Notes: generated from the sequence alone by a model not told the origin. Shown: positions 9,819 through 17,867, counted from the stretch's first letter. The stretch: DNA of 64,000 nucleotides from Nocardioides cavernaquae (GCF_003600895.1 NZ_QYRP01000002.1:1674001-1738000); one strand, 5' to 3'. Numbers and translations are program-made.

Positions 9819-11006
9819 ATGAAGGTTAGCAAGCGCTTCGCTCTCGCCGTGGTCGGCTTGAGCGCGGCTGGCACCCTCTTCGGTGCCGGAGTCGCCACTG
9901 CGGATCCGTCGGCCCCGCCGGCCAACGCATACGAGCGTCCGCTCCAGGGCGTCGGCTCGGATACGACCGACCTGCTCATGAACGGCCTCGCCGAGGCCGT
10001 CGTGGGAGACCACGACGGCAACCCCGCCACGCCCGACCAGAAGCTCATCGCCTCCTGGGACGCCAAGAGTGCCCTCGGCTTCAAGTCGCGGGCAGTGGGT
10101 TGTGACTACACGGGCAACCCGACCCCCGACAGTGCGTACGTCGTCGGCACCCGGCCGAACGGCTCCGGCAACGGCCAGAAGGCGCTCCGAGACGCCTTCA
10201 CCCCTGCCACGGCCGTCGAGAACTGCCTCGACTTCTCCCGCTCCTCGAGCAACCCGTCCGCCGGCAACCTCGGCGGCGTCGAGGTCCAGGCCGTGCAGCT
10301 CGCGACCGACTCGCTGGGCTTCGCCGTCAACCGCGCGACGTCGATCCCCCGTCAGCTGTCGCGCCAGAACCTGTACGACATCTACCACTGCACCTTCGGT
10401 GGCTTCACGGGCGCGACTCCGGCCCGCAAGGCGCTGATCCCCCAGGCCGGTTCGGGCACCCGCTCCTCGTGGCTCGGCATGGTGGGTCTGACCGAGGCCG
10501 ACCTCGCGGTCACCGGTGCTCTCCCGTGCGTCTCCGACCAGGTGGACGGCAGCGCCCGCGGTGGCGGCAGCCCGCTCCAGGAGCACGACCTGCGCTTCCT
10601 GAAGACCAACCAGATCGCCCCGGTCTCCGTGGCGCAGTGGATCTCGCAGATGGGTGGCTCCGCGCCGTCCGACCAGCGTGGCCCCAGCATGCTCGGCTCG
10701 ATCATCCAGACCAACGGCATCGTCGCTCACCCGATGGAGCTCAGCGCGTCCTTCGGCCCCGCCGAGACCATCACCCAGGGTGCTGCATCGAAGCTGACCC
10801 GCACGGTCTACAACGCGGTCCCGACCAAGCGCGGCGACGCTGCCCACACGGCGGTCAACAACCCGCTGGCCACCCTGGTCTTCGTCGACACCGACCCGGG
10901 TGCCGCGAACACCTCGCTGATCTGCCAGCGCGCCGACGTCATCAAGAAGTTCGGCTTCGCGCCGATCTCCACCTGTGGCACCGGCTCGATCATCAACCCG
11001 CAGTGA
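9819..11006 (+). CDS. Secreted PstS-like substrate-binding protein
   Basis: A 395-residue soluble exported protein. The signal peptide (MKVSKRFALAVVGLSAAGTL, site ATA|DPS) is followed by a PBP-like fold with LQGVGSDTTDLLMNGLAE at the start of lobe 1 and IPQAGSGTRSSWLG in the middle. GSGTR resembles the GSGTT anion loop of PstS, but the conserved Arg before it is missing, so ligand preference may differ from phosphate. There is no lipobox and no C-terminal anchor, so retention at the surface would have to come from partners. A strong AAGGATCACC site precedes the ATG. Flanked by the anchored PstS-like protein and the WxL-like protein. Confidence 0.8.
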   Translation: MKVSKRFALAVVGLSAAGTLFGAGVATADPSAPPANAYERPLQGVGSDTTDLLMNGLAEAVVGDHDGNPATPDQKLIASWDAKSALGFKSRAVGCDYTGNPTPDSAYVVGTRPNGSGNGQKALRDAFTPATAVENCLDFSRSSSNPSAGNLGGVEVQAVQLATDSLGFAVNRATSIPRQLSRQNLYDIYHCTFGGFTGATPARKALIPQAGSGTRSSWLGMVGLTEADLAVTGALPCVSDQVDGSARGGGSPLQEHDLRFLKTNQIAPVSVAQWISQMGGSAPSDQRGPSMLGSIIQTNGIVAHPMELSASFGPAETITQGAASKLTRTVYNAVPTKRGDAAHTAVNNPLATLVFVDTDPGAANTSLICQRADVIKKFGFAPISTCGTGSIINPQ

Positions 11007-11055
11007 TCACCCCTCTTCGAGCAATCTCCTTCACTCCTGAAACGGAAAAAGTCTG

Positions 11056-12702
11056 ATGAGCATCAAGAAGAGCATTCTCGGCGCGGCCGCCGCTGGCGCC
11101 GTCGCAGCAGCGACCATCACCATGACCACCACGACCGCCCACGCGGCCACGCACCTGGGCGACATGCGGATCGTGCCCTCCACGGGTACGACGGCCATCG
11201 GCCTGACCGCCAAGACCCTCGCGGGCCAGGTCTGCCCGACGGGCTACTCCGGCGTCAACCTCTACATGTCGGGCCCCGGCATGACGGAGGAGGTCGGTGT
11301 CCTCAACGGGTTCATCCCGCCGTCGTCCGCCCAGGTCGGCGACCACATGGAGTTCACGGTCCAGAACCCGTTCGACAGCCTCTTCGAGGCCGCGAACATC
11401 CCGCAGCCGACGGGCGCCTACAACCTGCGCCTGGCGTGTGTCGGCCCGGACTTCTTCGAGGAGGTCGGCGAGTTCACGCAGGTCGTGAACTTCACCCCCG
11501 ACGCCGACACGAGCTCCGCGACGCGGTTCGTCGCGACGTACGCCGCGGTCGTCCCGGCCGAGAACACCACCACCACCGTGAGTGGTCCGGCCACGTCCAC
11601 GTTCGGCAGCTCGGTGACGTTCAACGCTGACGTCAACTCGGCCTCGGGCGAGGCCATCAACGGCTCGATCCAGTTCAAGGACGACGTCGACGGCGCCGGC
11701 CCGATCGCCCCGGTGAACCTCGGTTCCCCGGTCGCGGTCTCCGCTGCCGGTGGCGCGTCGTACACCGCCAGCAACTTCGGTGCCGGTTCGCACAACATCA
11801 TCGCGGACTACTCGGGCGGCAACGGCTTCAACGCCTCGACGTCCTCGGCCGCGGCGCTGACCGTTGCCAAGGCCTCGTCGTCGGTCGCGGTCTCCACCAA
11901 CACCGGTGTCGACGAGCCGGCTTCGTCGGTCTTCTCGGCCACGGTGGGCGGCGGCCACGCCGGTAGCGTCCAGTTCAAGGTCGACGGAGTCAACCGGAGC
12001 GGCGCAGTTGCCGTCACGGCCGGCGCCGCCGAGCTGACCACGAGTCTCCCGGCCGGAACGTACGCCGTCACGGCCGAGTTCCTGCCGACCAACGCGGCCA
12101 ACGTGAACGGGTCCACCTCCGCTCCCGCGTCGCACATCGTCGACGCCTCGCTGGTCGAGGTCGTCTCCGCTGACCAGGAGATCCTGGTCGACGTCCCCGC
12201 CGGTGCGCTGACGATCTCGGTCGCTGGCTGGGAGGACGGCCTCGTCGACCTCGGTGTTGCGGCCATGGACCCGTCGGGTTCGCTGCTGACCGCGTCGGGC
12301 GAGCTCGACACCTTCAAGGTCACCGACACCCGCTCGGGTGACATGGGCTGGATCGCCACCGGCATGGCCACCGACTTCGTCGGTGCCGACACCATCAGCG
12401 CGTTCAACCTCGGCTGGACGCCGAAGCTCGCCACGGACCTGGTCGCTCCGGCCACGTCCGCGCTGTCCCCGAACCACGTGGGCTTCGTCCTCGGTGGCAC
12501 CGCCGCGTCCGACCTGCAGTTCGCCGGTGCGACCTCGGGCAGCGGCCTCGGTGCTCCGCGCGACTTCGCGCACGCGCTGGACGACGCCGGTAACGGCACG
12601 GCGTACCTCGGTGCCGACCTCACCCTGAAGATCCCGACCGAGACGCTGGCGGGCAACGACTACTCGTCGACCCTCACCATCACGGTCGTCGGTCAGGGCT
12701 GA
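11056..12702 (+). CDS. Secreted Ig-repeat protein with WxL-like C-terminal domain
   Basis: A 548-residue exported protein with signal peptide (site AHA|ATH). Domain order: an N-terminal two-cysteine domain (about 35-165) that it shares with two other cassette proteins, two Ig-like (Big/Ig-3 type) repeats (about 170-355, with GSIQFKDDVDG and GSVQFKVDGVN), and a C-terminal region (about 356-548). The C-terminal region has the layout of a WxL domain: DTRSGDMGWIATG, FNLGWTPKL, and a final strand pair ADLTLKIPTETLAG then SSTLTITVV. In Firmicutes WxL domains bind peptidoglycan non-covalently and work with DUF916 proteins; a DUF916-like protein is encoded next here. The WxL call rests on motif layout only and needs a profile search. 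Confidence 0.65.
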   Translation: MSIKKSILGAAAAGAVAAATITMTTTTAHAATHLGDMRIVPSTGTTAIGLTAKTLAGQVCPTGYSGVNLYMSGPGMTEEVGVLNGFIPPSSAQVGDHMEFTVQNPFDSLFEAANIPQPTGAYNLRLACVGPDFFEEVGEFTQVVNFTPDADTSSATRFVATYAAVVPAENTTTTVSGPATSTFGSSVTFNADVNSASGEAINGSIQFKDDVDGAGPIAPVNLGSPVAVSAAGGASYTASNFGAGSHNIIADYSGGNGFNASTSSAAALTVAKASSSVAVSTNTGVDEPASSVFSATVGGGHAGSVQFKVDGVNRSGAVAVTAGAAELTTSLPAGTYAVTAEFLPTNAANVNGSTSAPASHIVDASLVEVVSADQEILVDVPAGALTISVAGWEDGLVDLGVAAMDPSGSLLTASGELDTFKVTDTRSGDMGWIATGMATDFVGADTISAFNLGWTPKLATDLVAPATSALSPNHVGFVLGGTAASDLQFAGATSGSGLGAPRDFAHALDDAGNGTAYLGADLTLKIPTETLAGNDYSSTLTITVVGQG

Positions 12703-12727
12703 CCAGCACCACTCTCGTAATGCAGTG

Positions 12728-12755
12728 AGGTGGGGGCGCTCGGGCGCCCTCACCT
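12728..12755 (+). other. Strong intra-cassette stem-loop
   Basis: A 12-bp stem (12728-12739 with 12744-12755, one G-U pair, TCGG loop) lies 25 nt after the WxL-like gene and 31 nt before the DUF916-like gene. It may attenuate read-through so that the secreted Ig protein is made in excess over the membrane protein. There is no U-tract. Confidence 0.5.
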
Positions 12756-12786
12756 GCACCGCCCGACCACACCAGGAAGTCCTCTC

Positions 12787-14715
12787 GTGAATGCCCAGCT
12801 CGTGACCGCCCGCTCCGTGTTCTCGCGCCACCAGACCCTGGCCCTCCTCCTTCTCCCGCTGTTGGCGCTGTTGCTCGCCACGTCGTGGATGACCCCGGCG
12901 CGTGCGGATGACGAATCCGGCACCAGGGCCGACGAGCGCAACACGATGACTGTCGGCATCACGACAGCGACCAAGAAGGGCCTCGACGACCGGGGCAACT
13001 ATCAGTACGAGCTGCTCCCCGGCGGGCTGGTCGTCGACTACGTGTCGGTCTCGAACTACAGCCTGAAGCCTGTGACGGTCCGGCTCCTCGCGCGGGCCGC
13101 GACGAGCCAGGGCTCCAACGCCTTCATCGTCCAGCCGACCAACACGCCCCCGACCGTGCTCAGCTCGTGGGTGTCCATCGGTGAGCCGGTGGTCAAGCTG
13201 CCTCCCCGCTCGACCCGGACCGTTCCGTTCCAGCTCGGGGTGCCGAAGGGTGCCGAGCCCGGCGACTACGCAGGCGCCATGGTGATGTCGCTGATGGCGG
13301 AGGGCAAGCCGAGAAAGGGCGAGAAGGCCGAACCGGTCGCCGTCGAGCACCGGGTCGCACTCAAGATGATGCTGCGGGTCCCGGGGCAGATCCAGCCGGG
13401 CCTCGAGGTGGAGGACCTCACGGCGGAGTGGGACGGCGCGTGGTCGCCGACCGGCCGCGGCGACGTACGCATCTCCTACACGGTCCGCAACACCGGCAAC
13501 GTCCGGCTCAGCGCGGACCCCGCCCTCGCCCTCGACCGCTCGTTCGGCCGTGGCGTCGTCACCGCGAAGGGCGAACGGATCAACGACCTCCTGCCCGGAG
13601 GTGCGCTCGCCGTCGAGCAGGTCGTCCCTGACGTCTTCAGCGTCGGCCCGCTCACCGCTCGGGTGAGCCTCCAGCCCTCCGGTGTCGACCGCGAGCTGCC
13701 GGAGAAGCCGGACCCGACGACGGCCGAGGTCGAGGTCGCCGCCTGGTGGTGGCTGCTCGTCGTCGCGCTCGGCGTACTGCTCCTCCTCATCGCCGCGTAC
13801 GTCGTGTGGCGACGCGTCCGCAAGGGCAACCGCACCGGCGACGGTGGCCCCGGTGGCCGCCGTGCCCGTCGCGCCGGCGGCCCCGACACCCCGGCCGCAC
13901 CCGCGGCCGAACAGGCTCCGGAGGCCGTGAGCGTCTCGCCGCGGATCGCGCTGCGCAGCGCCGGCGCCGGTGCCGTCGCCCTGGTCGCGCTCCTGATCGG
14001 CATTGCTCCCGCCGCCCACGCTGAGGATGCCGAGACCTGGCGTGCCACGACATCGACCCCGAAGGGCACCGCCGACGTGCCGTTCGAGATCAAGACGTCC
14101 GGTGGCTGTCCCGCGCCGGCGACGAACATGATCGCCTGGGTGACCGGCAAGGGCCTTCCGAAGGAAGGGGCGATCGCGATCTCCAACACGGTCGCGCCTG
14201 CGATGGACCAGCCGTTCGTCGGCTACGTCATCGACAGCATGTCCAACCTGATGGCCTCCCAAGGAGGGTCCGCGCAGCTCGACGGGACCTACACGTTCCG
14301 TCTGCAGTGCATCACCGCTGAGCACTACGACCACAGCTATGGCGACTACGTCGTCAAGATCGCGTTCAGTGACCCGACGCACTGGCGGATGCTGCCGCCC
14401 GTCACCAGGAAGACGGGTCCCCATGGCGGGTCCGAGGCCGGCGCGATGGCCGGCGCGGGCGCAGCCGGTTCGAACGGCACGACGGGCGCGGACCCTGCTG
14501 GTGCCGGCGCCTCCGCGGGAGACCCGTCGGCGGGTGGTCCCGGTGCCGCTGGGGCGGATGCCGATGTCGCCGCAACCGCGGCTGAAGCCGCTGCAGCCGA
14601 CGCCGACCGGTCGACCGGCGGCATGACCCGCACCTCCTGGTCGCTGATCGGCCTCGGGGTGCTCCTGCTGGGCGGCGTCTTCGCCTGGCTCTACGCCTCA
14701 CGTCCCCAGGCCTGA
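12787..14715 (+). CDS. DUF916/WxL-interacting-like membrane protein fused to a second signal peptide and two-cysteine surface domain
   Basis: GTG start at 12787, chosen for its AGGAAG site (12774-12779) and because the signal peptide then begins nearby; an upstream in-frame GTG at 12730 lies inside a hairpin. The product has 642 residues. It has a signal peptide (site ARA|DDE), then a DUF916-like region (about 45-300) with YELLPGGLVVDYVSVSNYS, RTVPFQLGVPKGAEPGDYAG and related beta patches, then a membrane helix (about 318-340) with a basic cytoplasmic tail. A second signal-peptide-like helix follows, ending PAAHA|ED (residues 410-412). After it come the two-cysteine domain shared with both Ig-repeat proteins, an Ala/Gly-rich linker and a final membrane helix. 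The same internal-signal architecture is found in the PstA-PstS fusion. Confidence 0.72.
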   Translation: MNAQLVTARSVFSRHQTLALLLLPLLALLLATSWMTPARADDESGTRADERNTMTVGITTATKKGLDDRGNYQYELLPGGLVVDYVSVSNYSLKPVTVRLLARAATSQGSNAFIVQPTNTPPTVLSSWVSIGEPVVKLPPRSTRTVPFQLGVPKGAEPGDYAGAMVMSLMAEGKPRKGEKAEPVAVEHRVALKMMLRVPGQIQPGLEVEDLTAEWDGAWSPTGRGDVRISYTVRNTGNVRLSADPALALDRSFGRGVVTAKGERINDLLPGGALAVEQVVPDVFSVGPLTARVSLQPSGVDRELPEKPDPTTAEVEVAAWWWLLVVALGVLLLLIAAYVVWRRVRKGNRTGDGGPGGRRARRAGGPDTPAAPAAEQAPEAVSVSPRIALRSAGAGAVALVALLIGIAPAAHAEDAETWRATTSTPKGTADVPFEIKTSGGCPAPATNMIAWVTGKGLPKEGAIAISNTVAPAMDQPFVGYVIDSMSNLMASQGGSAQLDGTYTFRLQCITAEHYDHSYGDYVVKIAFSDPTHWRMLPPVTRKTGPHGGSEAGAMAGAGAAGSNGTTGADPAGAGASAGDPSAGGPGAAGADADVAATAAEAAAADADRSTGGMTRTSWSLIGLGVLLLGGVFAWLYASRPQA

Positions 14716-14759
14716 CCGGGCCTGGTCCGATTCGCTTCACCTATCTGAGGAGCCCTTCC

Positions 14760-16067
14760 ATGTTCAGTTTCGACAGGCGTGCACGGCTGGGCGCTGCCGC
14801 GCTGGCGGTGTGCGTTCCGGCCTCGATGCTCGCCTTCACTCCCGGCGCCCAGGCGGTGAGCGTCGGCAACCTCAGCGTCATCCCGGCGACCGGCCACCAG
14901 GACACCGGCTTGTTCGTCACGACGCCTGCGGCCTGCCCGCAGGGCTCGGTCTCCTTCTACACCGAGCTCTCGGGCCCCCGGATCACTGGCGAGCCGGGAG
15001 CCGAGGGTGTCTTCACGACGTCCACGAAGCCGCTCACGGACGCGACGCCCAACGGATCGGGCTACGGCGTCGAGGTCAGCGAGCCGCTGAGCGCGTCGTT
15101 CGCGCAGCAGTCGGTGACCGACCCGGAAGGTGCCTACACCTACCGCTTCGTCTGCACCGACTTCTCCGGGTTCGAGCGCCTCGGCACCTTCGACGCGATC
15201 CTCAACGTGACCAACACTGGTGTCGCGGGCGACTACAACCTGACCTATGCCCAGCAGAGCCAGGCCGTGGCCACCCAGACCACCCTGGCGGCGACGCCGC
15301 TCGACCCGGTCGCCTCCGGCGCAGCCACCACGCTCACCGCAACCGTCGCCGCCACCGACGCCCCGGCCCCGGCCGGCACGGTCCAGTTCAGGCGCGGCAC
15401 CGCCAACCTCGGCACGCCGGTGGCGGTCTCCGGCGGCACGGCCACCTCGCCCGCGATGGTCCTCACCGCAGGCAACGACAACCTGACAGCCGTCTTCACC
15501 CCTGCAGACCCCGCGTCGTACGCCGCGTCCGTGTCGGCACCGCTCGCGTACGTCGTGGTCGGCGTGCCCGCCATCACGGGCACCGTGCGGGTCGGTTCGG
15601 CCGTCACGTGTGCGACCTCCGTCGGTGGCACCCAGGCCATCTCGTGGCTCAAGAACGGGGTCGTCCAGTCGGTCGCCACGAAGTCCGTCACGATCCCGAG
15701 CACCTGGTACAAGGCGAGCATCGGTTGCCGGGTGAAGGTGACCAGCAACGGGCGGGTGCTCGAGCGTTCGAGCGCGGCGAAGACCGTGGCCATCGGGCCG
15801 GCCCTGAGGCGCCTGACGGCTCCCAAGGTGATGGGAACCATGCGCGTCGGCCGGGTCGTCAGCTGTTCTCCTGGCACGTGGAGCCCGACCGCGACGTCGT
15901 ACTCCTACACCTGGCACCGCAACGGTGTGCGGCTGGTGGGCAAGACCGCCCGCACCTACACGCTCACTCGCCTCGACCGCCGCAAGGGGATCTCGTGTGG
16001 CGTGACTGCGAAGAGGGCGGGCTACGCCAACGGCGTGGCCATGTCGGCGCGCAGGACCGTCGCGTGA
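14760..16067 (+). CDS. Secreted multi-Ig-like repeat protein of the cassette
   Basis: A 435-residue exported protein with signal peptide (site AQA|VSV). It has the shared two-cysteine N-terminal domain (about 34-160, with TPAACPQGS and GAYTYRFVC) and one Ig-3-like repeat (GTVQFRRGTANLG). Two repeats of the actinobacterial tandem Ig-like type follow, with the pattern GTMRVGRVVSCSPGTWSP, YTWHRNGVRL and KISCGV-like strands, each with cysteines. There is no membrane anchor or sorting signal. A GAGGAG site precedes the ATG and the stop overlaps the next start (GTGA). Its repeats suggest a stalk or adhesin role at the surface, possibly holding binding proteins in the wall; this is inference. Confidence 0.68.
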   Translation: MFSFDRRARLGAAALAVCVPASMLAFTPGAQAVSVGNLSVIPATGHQDTGLFVTTPAACPQGSVSFYTELSGPRITGEPGAEGVFTTSTKPLTDATPNGSGYGVEVSEPLSASFAQQSVTDPEGAYTYRFVCTDFSGFERLGTFDAILNVTNTGVAGDYNLTYAQQSQAVATQTTLAATPLDPVASGAATTLTATVAATDAPAPAGTVQFRRGTANLGTPVAVSGGTATSPAMVLTAGNDNLTAVFTPADPASYAASVSAPLAYVVVGVPAITGTVRVGSAVTCATSVGGTQAISWLKNGVVQSVATKSVTIPSTWYKASIGCRVKVTSNGRVLERSSAAKTVAIGPALRRLTAPKVMGTMRVGRVVSCSPGTWSPTATSYSYTWHRNGVRLVGKTARTYTLTRLDRRKGISCGVTAKRAGYANGVAMSARRTVA

Positions 16068-16987
16068 TCCAAGCCCTGCTCGAACGCACCAAGCCGGTCG
16101 CACGGGGAGCCCGGGTCCGTCCCGCGCGCCCTGTGCGACCGGTCCCGCAGGGCGTCGCCATGGTGAGCTCCGCGCTCACCGTGGTGACGCTGCTGCTCGG
16201 TTGCCTTCTCGCGGAGGCAACCGTGATCGGCGACGTGCGCCACGCGCGCGCACAGAAGCTCACCTACGAGCAGCTGCGCACGGATCTGGCCAAGGGGGAG
16301 GCGCCGATCGGGCAGATGGACGCGAACGGTGAGGTCACGGTGCCCGGCCGACCGGTCGCGGTCCTGACCATCCCCGCCATCAACCTGCGCGAGGTGGTCT
16401 TCGAGGGCACGACGGCCGGTGTGCTTGCCGACGGCCCCGGCCATCGTCGTGACACCGCGTTTCCCGGGCAGGCCGGTGCCGCCCTGATCTTCGGCCGGCA
16501 GGCGATGTACGGCGGCGTCTTCAGCCGGATCCACGACCTGCGCCGCGGCGACGAGATCAAGGTCGCCACCGGCCAGGGATCCCATGCCTACAAGGTCAGC
16601 GACGTGCGGCATGCGGGGGAGCGGGTGCTCCCTGTGGCGGCCGGCAAGGCTCGACTGGTGCTGGCGACTGCAGCCGGGAGGCCGTTCCTTCCCGAGGCGG
16701 TCGTCTATGTCGACGCTGTCCAGGTCTCCCAGGTCGTCCCCTCTCCCGAGCGTGCGTTCGGCACGGCCGCGCTCGCAGACGGCGAAGGGTTGATGAAGGG
16801 CGACACCGGCACGTTGCTCCCGCTGCTCCTGTGGGCGCAGCTGCTGCTCCTCGTGGTGGCGGCCGCAGCGTGGATCGGCACGACCTGGGGTCGTTGGCAG
16901 GTCTGGATCGTCACCGTGCCCGTCCTCACCCTGCCCGCGCTGCAGGTCGCCCACTACTCGCTGCAGCTCCTGCCGAACCTCACGTGA
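16064..16987 (+). CDS. Catalytically dead sortase-like membrane protein
   Basis: A 307-residue protein with an N-terminal membrane helix (about 30-55), a sortase-fold domain (about 75-225) and two C-terminal helices. The sortase layout is clear: VAVLTIPAINLREVVFEGT, then GHRRDTAFPGQAGAALIFG, then GGVFSRIHDLRRGDEI, then LVLATAAGRPFLPEAVVYVDA. The catalytic His of the GHR motif is Arg145 (FGRQ), the catalytic Cys of the TTC motif is Ala203 (LATA), and the usual Arg downstream is absent. It therefore cannot act as a transpeptidase by the known mechanism and probably serves as a scaffold or substrate-binding partner. GTG start overlaps the preceding stop. No LPXTG-like signals occur in the neighbouring proteins, which agrees with a non-catalytic role. 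Confidence 0.8.
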   Translation: MIQALLERTKPVARGARVRPARPVRPVPQGVAMVSSALTVVTLLLGCLLAEATVIGDVRHARAQKLTYEQLRTDLAKGEAPIGQMDANGEVTVPGRPVAVLTIPAINLREVVFEGTTAGVLADGPGHRRDTAFPGQAGAALIFGRQAMYGGVFSRIHDLRRGDEIKVATGQGSHAYKVSDVRHAGERVLPVAAGKARLVLATAAGRPFLPEAVVYVDAVQVSQVVPSPERAFGTAALADGEGLMKGDTGTLLPLLLWAQLLLLVVAAAAWIGTTWGRWQVWIVTVPVLTLPALQVAHYSLQLLPNLT

Positions 16988-17006
16988 CGGACAACCCGAG
17001 GACCCC

Positions 17007-17867
17007 ATGACCGCCTCTGACCACACGATCACGCTGCCGGTGGTGCCAGTGGCACCCTCGACCGAAGGCACGGAGCACGCCCGCCCGGGTGGTCAGTCGG
17101 GCCTCGACGCCCGGCAGGTCTCCGCCTGGTTCGGCGAGCACCGCGTGCTCGAGGACGTCTCGCTGACCATGCGCGCCGGTGAGGTGACCGCCCTGATCGG
17201 CCCGTCGGGCTGCGGCAAGTCGACCTTCCTCCGGATCTTGAACCGGATGCACGAGCTGGTCCCGAGCGCATCGATGGCAGGCGAGGTGCTGCTCGACGGC
17301 CACGACCTGTACGACGCGCGGCGGCGCCTCACGGACGCACGGGCTGCCGTGGGCATGGTCTTCCAGAAGCCCAACCCGTTTCCGACGATGTCGATCTACG
17401 ACAACGTGCTCAGCGGCCGGAAGCTGACCGGGCAGCGCCTGTCCCGCGATGCGAAGGACGACCTGGTGGAGGAGTGCCTCACGAAGGCAGGGCTGTGGAC
17501 GGAGGTCGTGCACCGGCTCCGAGACACCGGCGGGGCGCTCTCCGGCGGGCAGCAGCAACGCCTGTGCATCGCACGCTCCCTCGCCGTGCGGCCGAAGGTG
17601 CTGCTCATGGACGAACCCTGCTCGGCCCTCGACCCGACTTCCACGAACCGGATCGAGCAGACCATCCGTGACCTCGTGCACGAGGTCACGATCGTGATCG
17701 TCACGCACAACATGCAGCAGGCGCAGCGGGTCTCCGACCGCTGTGCCTTCTTCCTCGCGGAAGACAAGCGGCCCGGAGGCATTGTGGAGGAAGGGCCGAC
17801 CGACCGGGTCTTCGGCGCGCCCGTTGATCCGCGCACGGCGGACTACGTGGAGGGCCGCTTCGGCTGA
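17007..17867 (+). CDS. pstB: Pst-type ABC transporter ATPase, PstB-like
   Basis: The 286-residue nucleotide-binding subunit that powers the importer. It has Walker A GPSGCGKST (about residues 65-73), the Q-loop MVFQKPNPFP characteristic of PstB, the ABC signature LSGGQQQRLCIARSL (from about 178), Walker B VLLMDEPCSALDP (from about 197) and the H-loop VIVTHNMQQAQR. All catalytic residues are present. About 35 residues precede the usual PstB start. It sits 19 nt after the dead sortase with a GAGGA site, closing the cassette instead of following pstA as in classical pst operons. No phoU follows, which argues against this being the housekeeping phosphate-sensing transporter. Confidence 0.92.
   Translation: MTASDHTITLPVVPVAPSTEGTEHARPGGQSGLDARQVSAWFGEHRVLEDVSLTMRAGEVTALIGPSGCGKSTFLRILNRMHELVPSASMAGEVLLDGHDLYDARRRLTDARAAVGMVFQKPNPFPTMSIYDNVLSGRKLTGQRLSRDAKDDLVEECLTKAGLWTEVVHRLRDTGGALSGGQQQRLCIARSLAVRPKVLLMDEPCSALDPTSTNRIEQTIRDLVHEVTIVIVTHNMQQAQRVSDRCAFFLAEDKRPGGIVEEGPTDRVFGAPVDPRTADYVEGRFG

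Noticed and set aside
10993..14424. Open frame of over 1,100 codons on the minus strand opposite the cassette
   Set aside because: Composition is dominated by Arg, Gly, Asp, Val and His as in antisense frames of high-GC genes; the plus strand carries clear signal peptides and domains over the whole stretch.
6900..14715. LPXTG-type sorting signals before the C-terminal anchors of cassette proteins
   Set aside because: The three anchored C-termini were read residue by residue; none has LPXTG, LAXTG or a similar motif before the helix.
17007..17867. Calling the cassette the housekeeping phosphate transporter
   Set aside because: Binding proteins are divergent, phoU is absent and pstB is separated from pstA by six genes, so phosphate specificity is not assumed.
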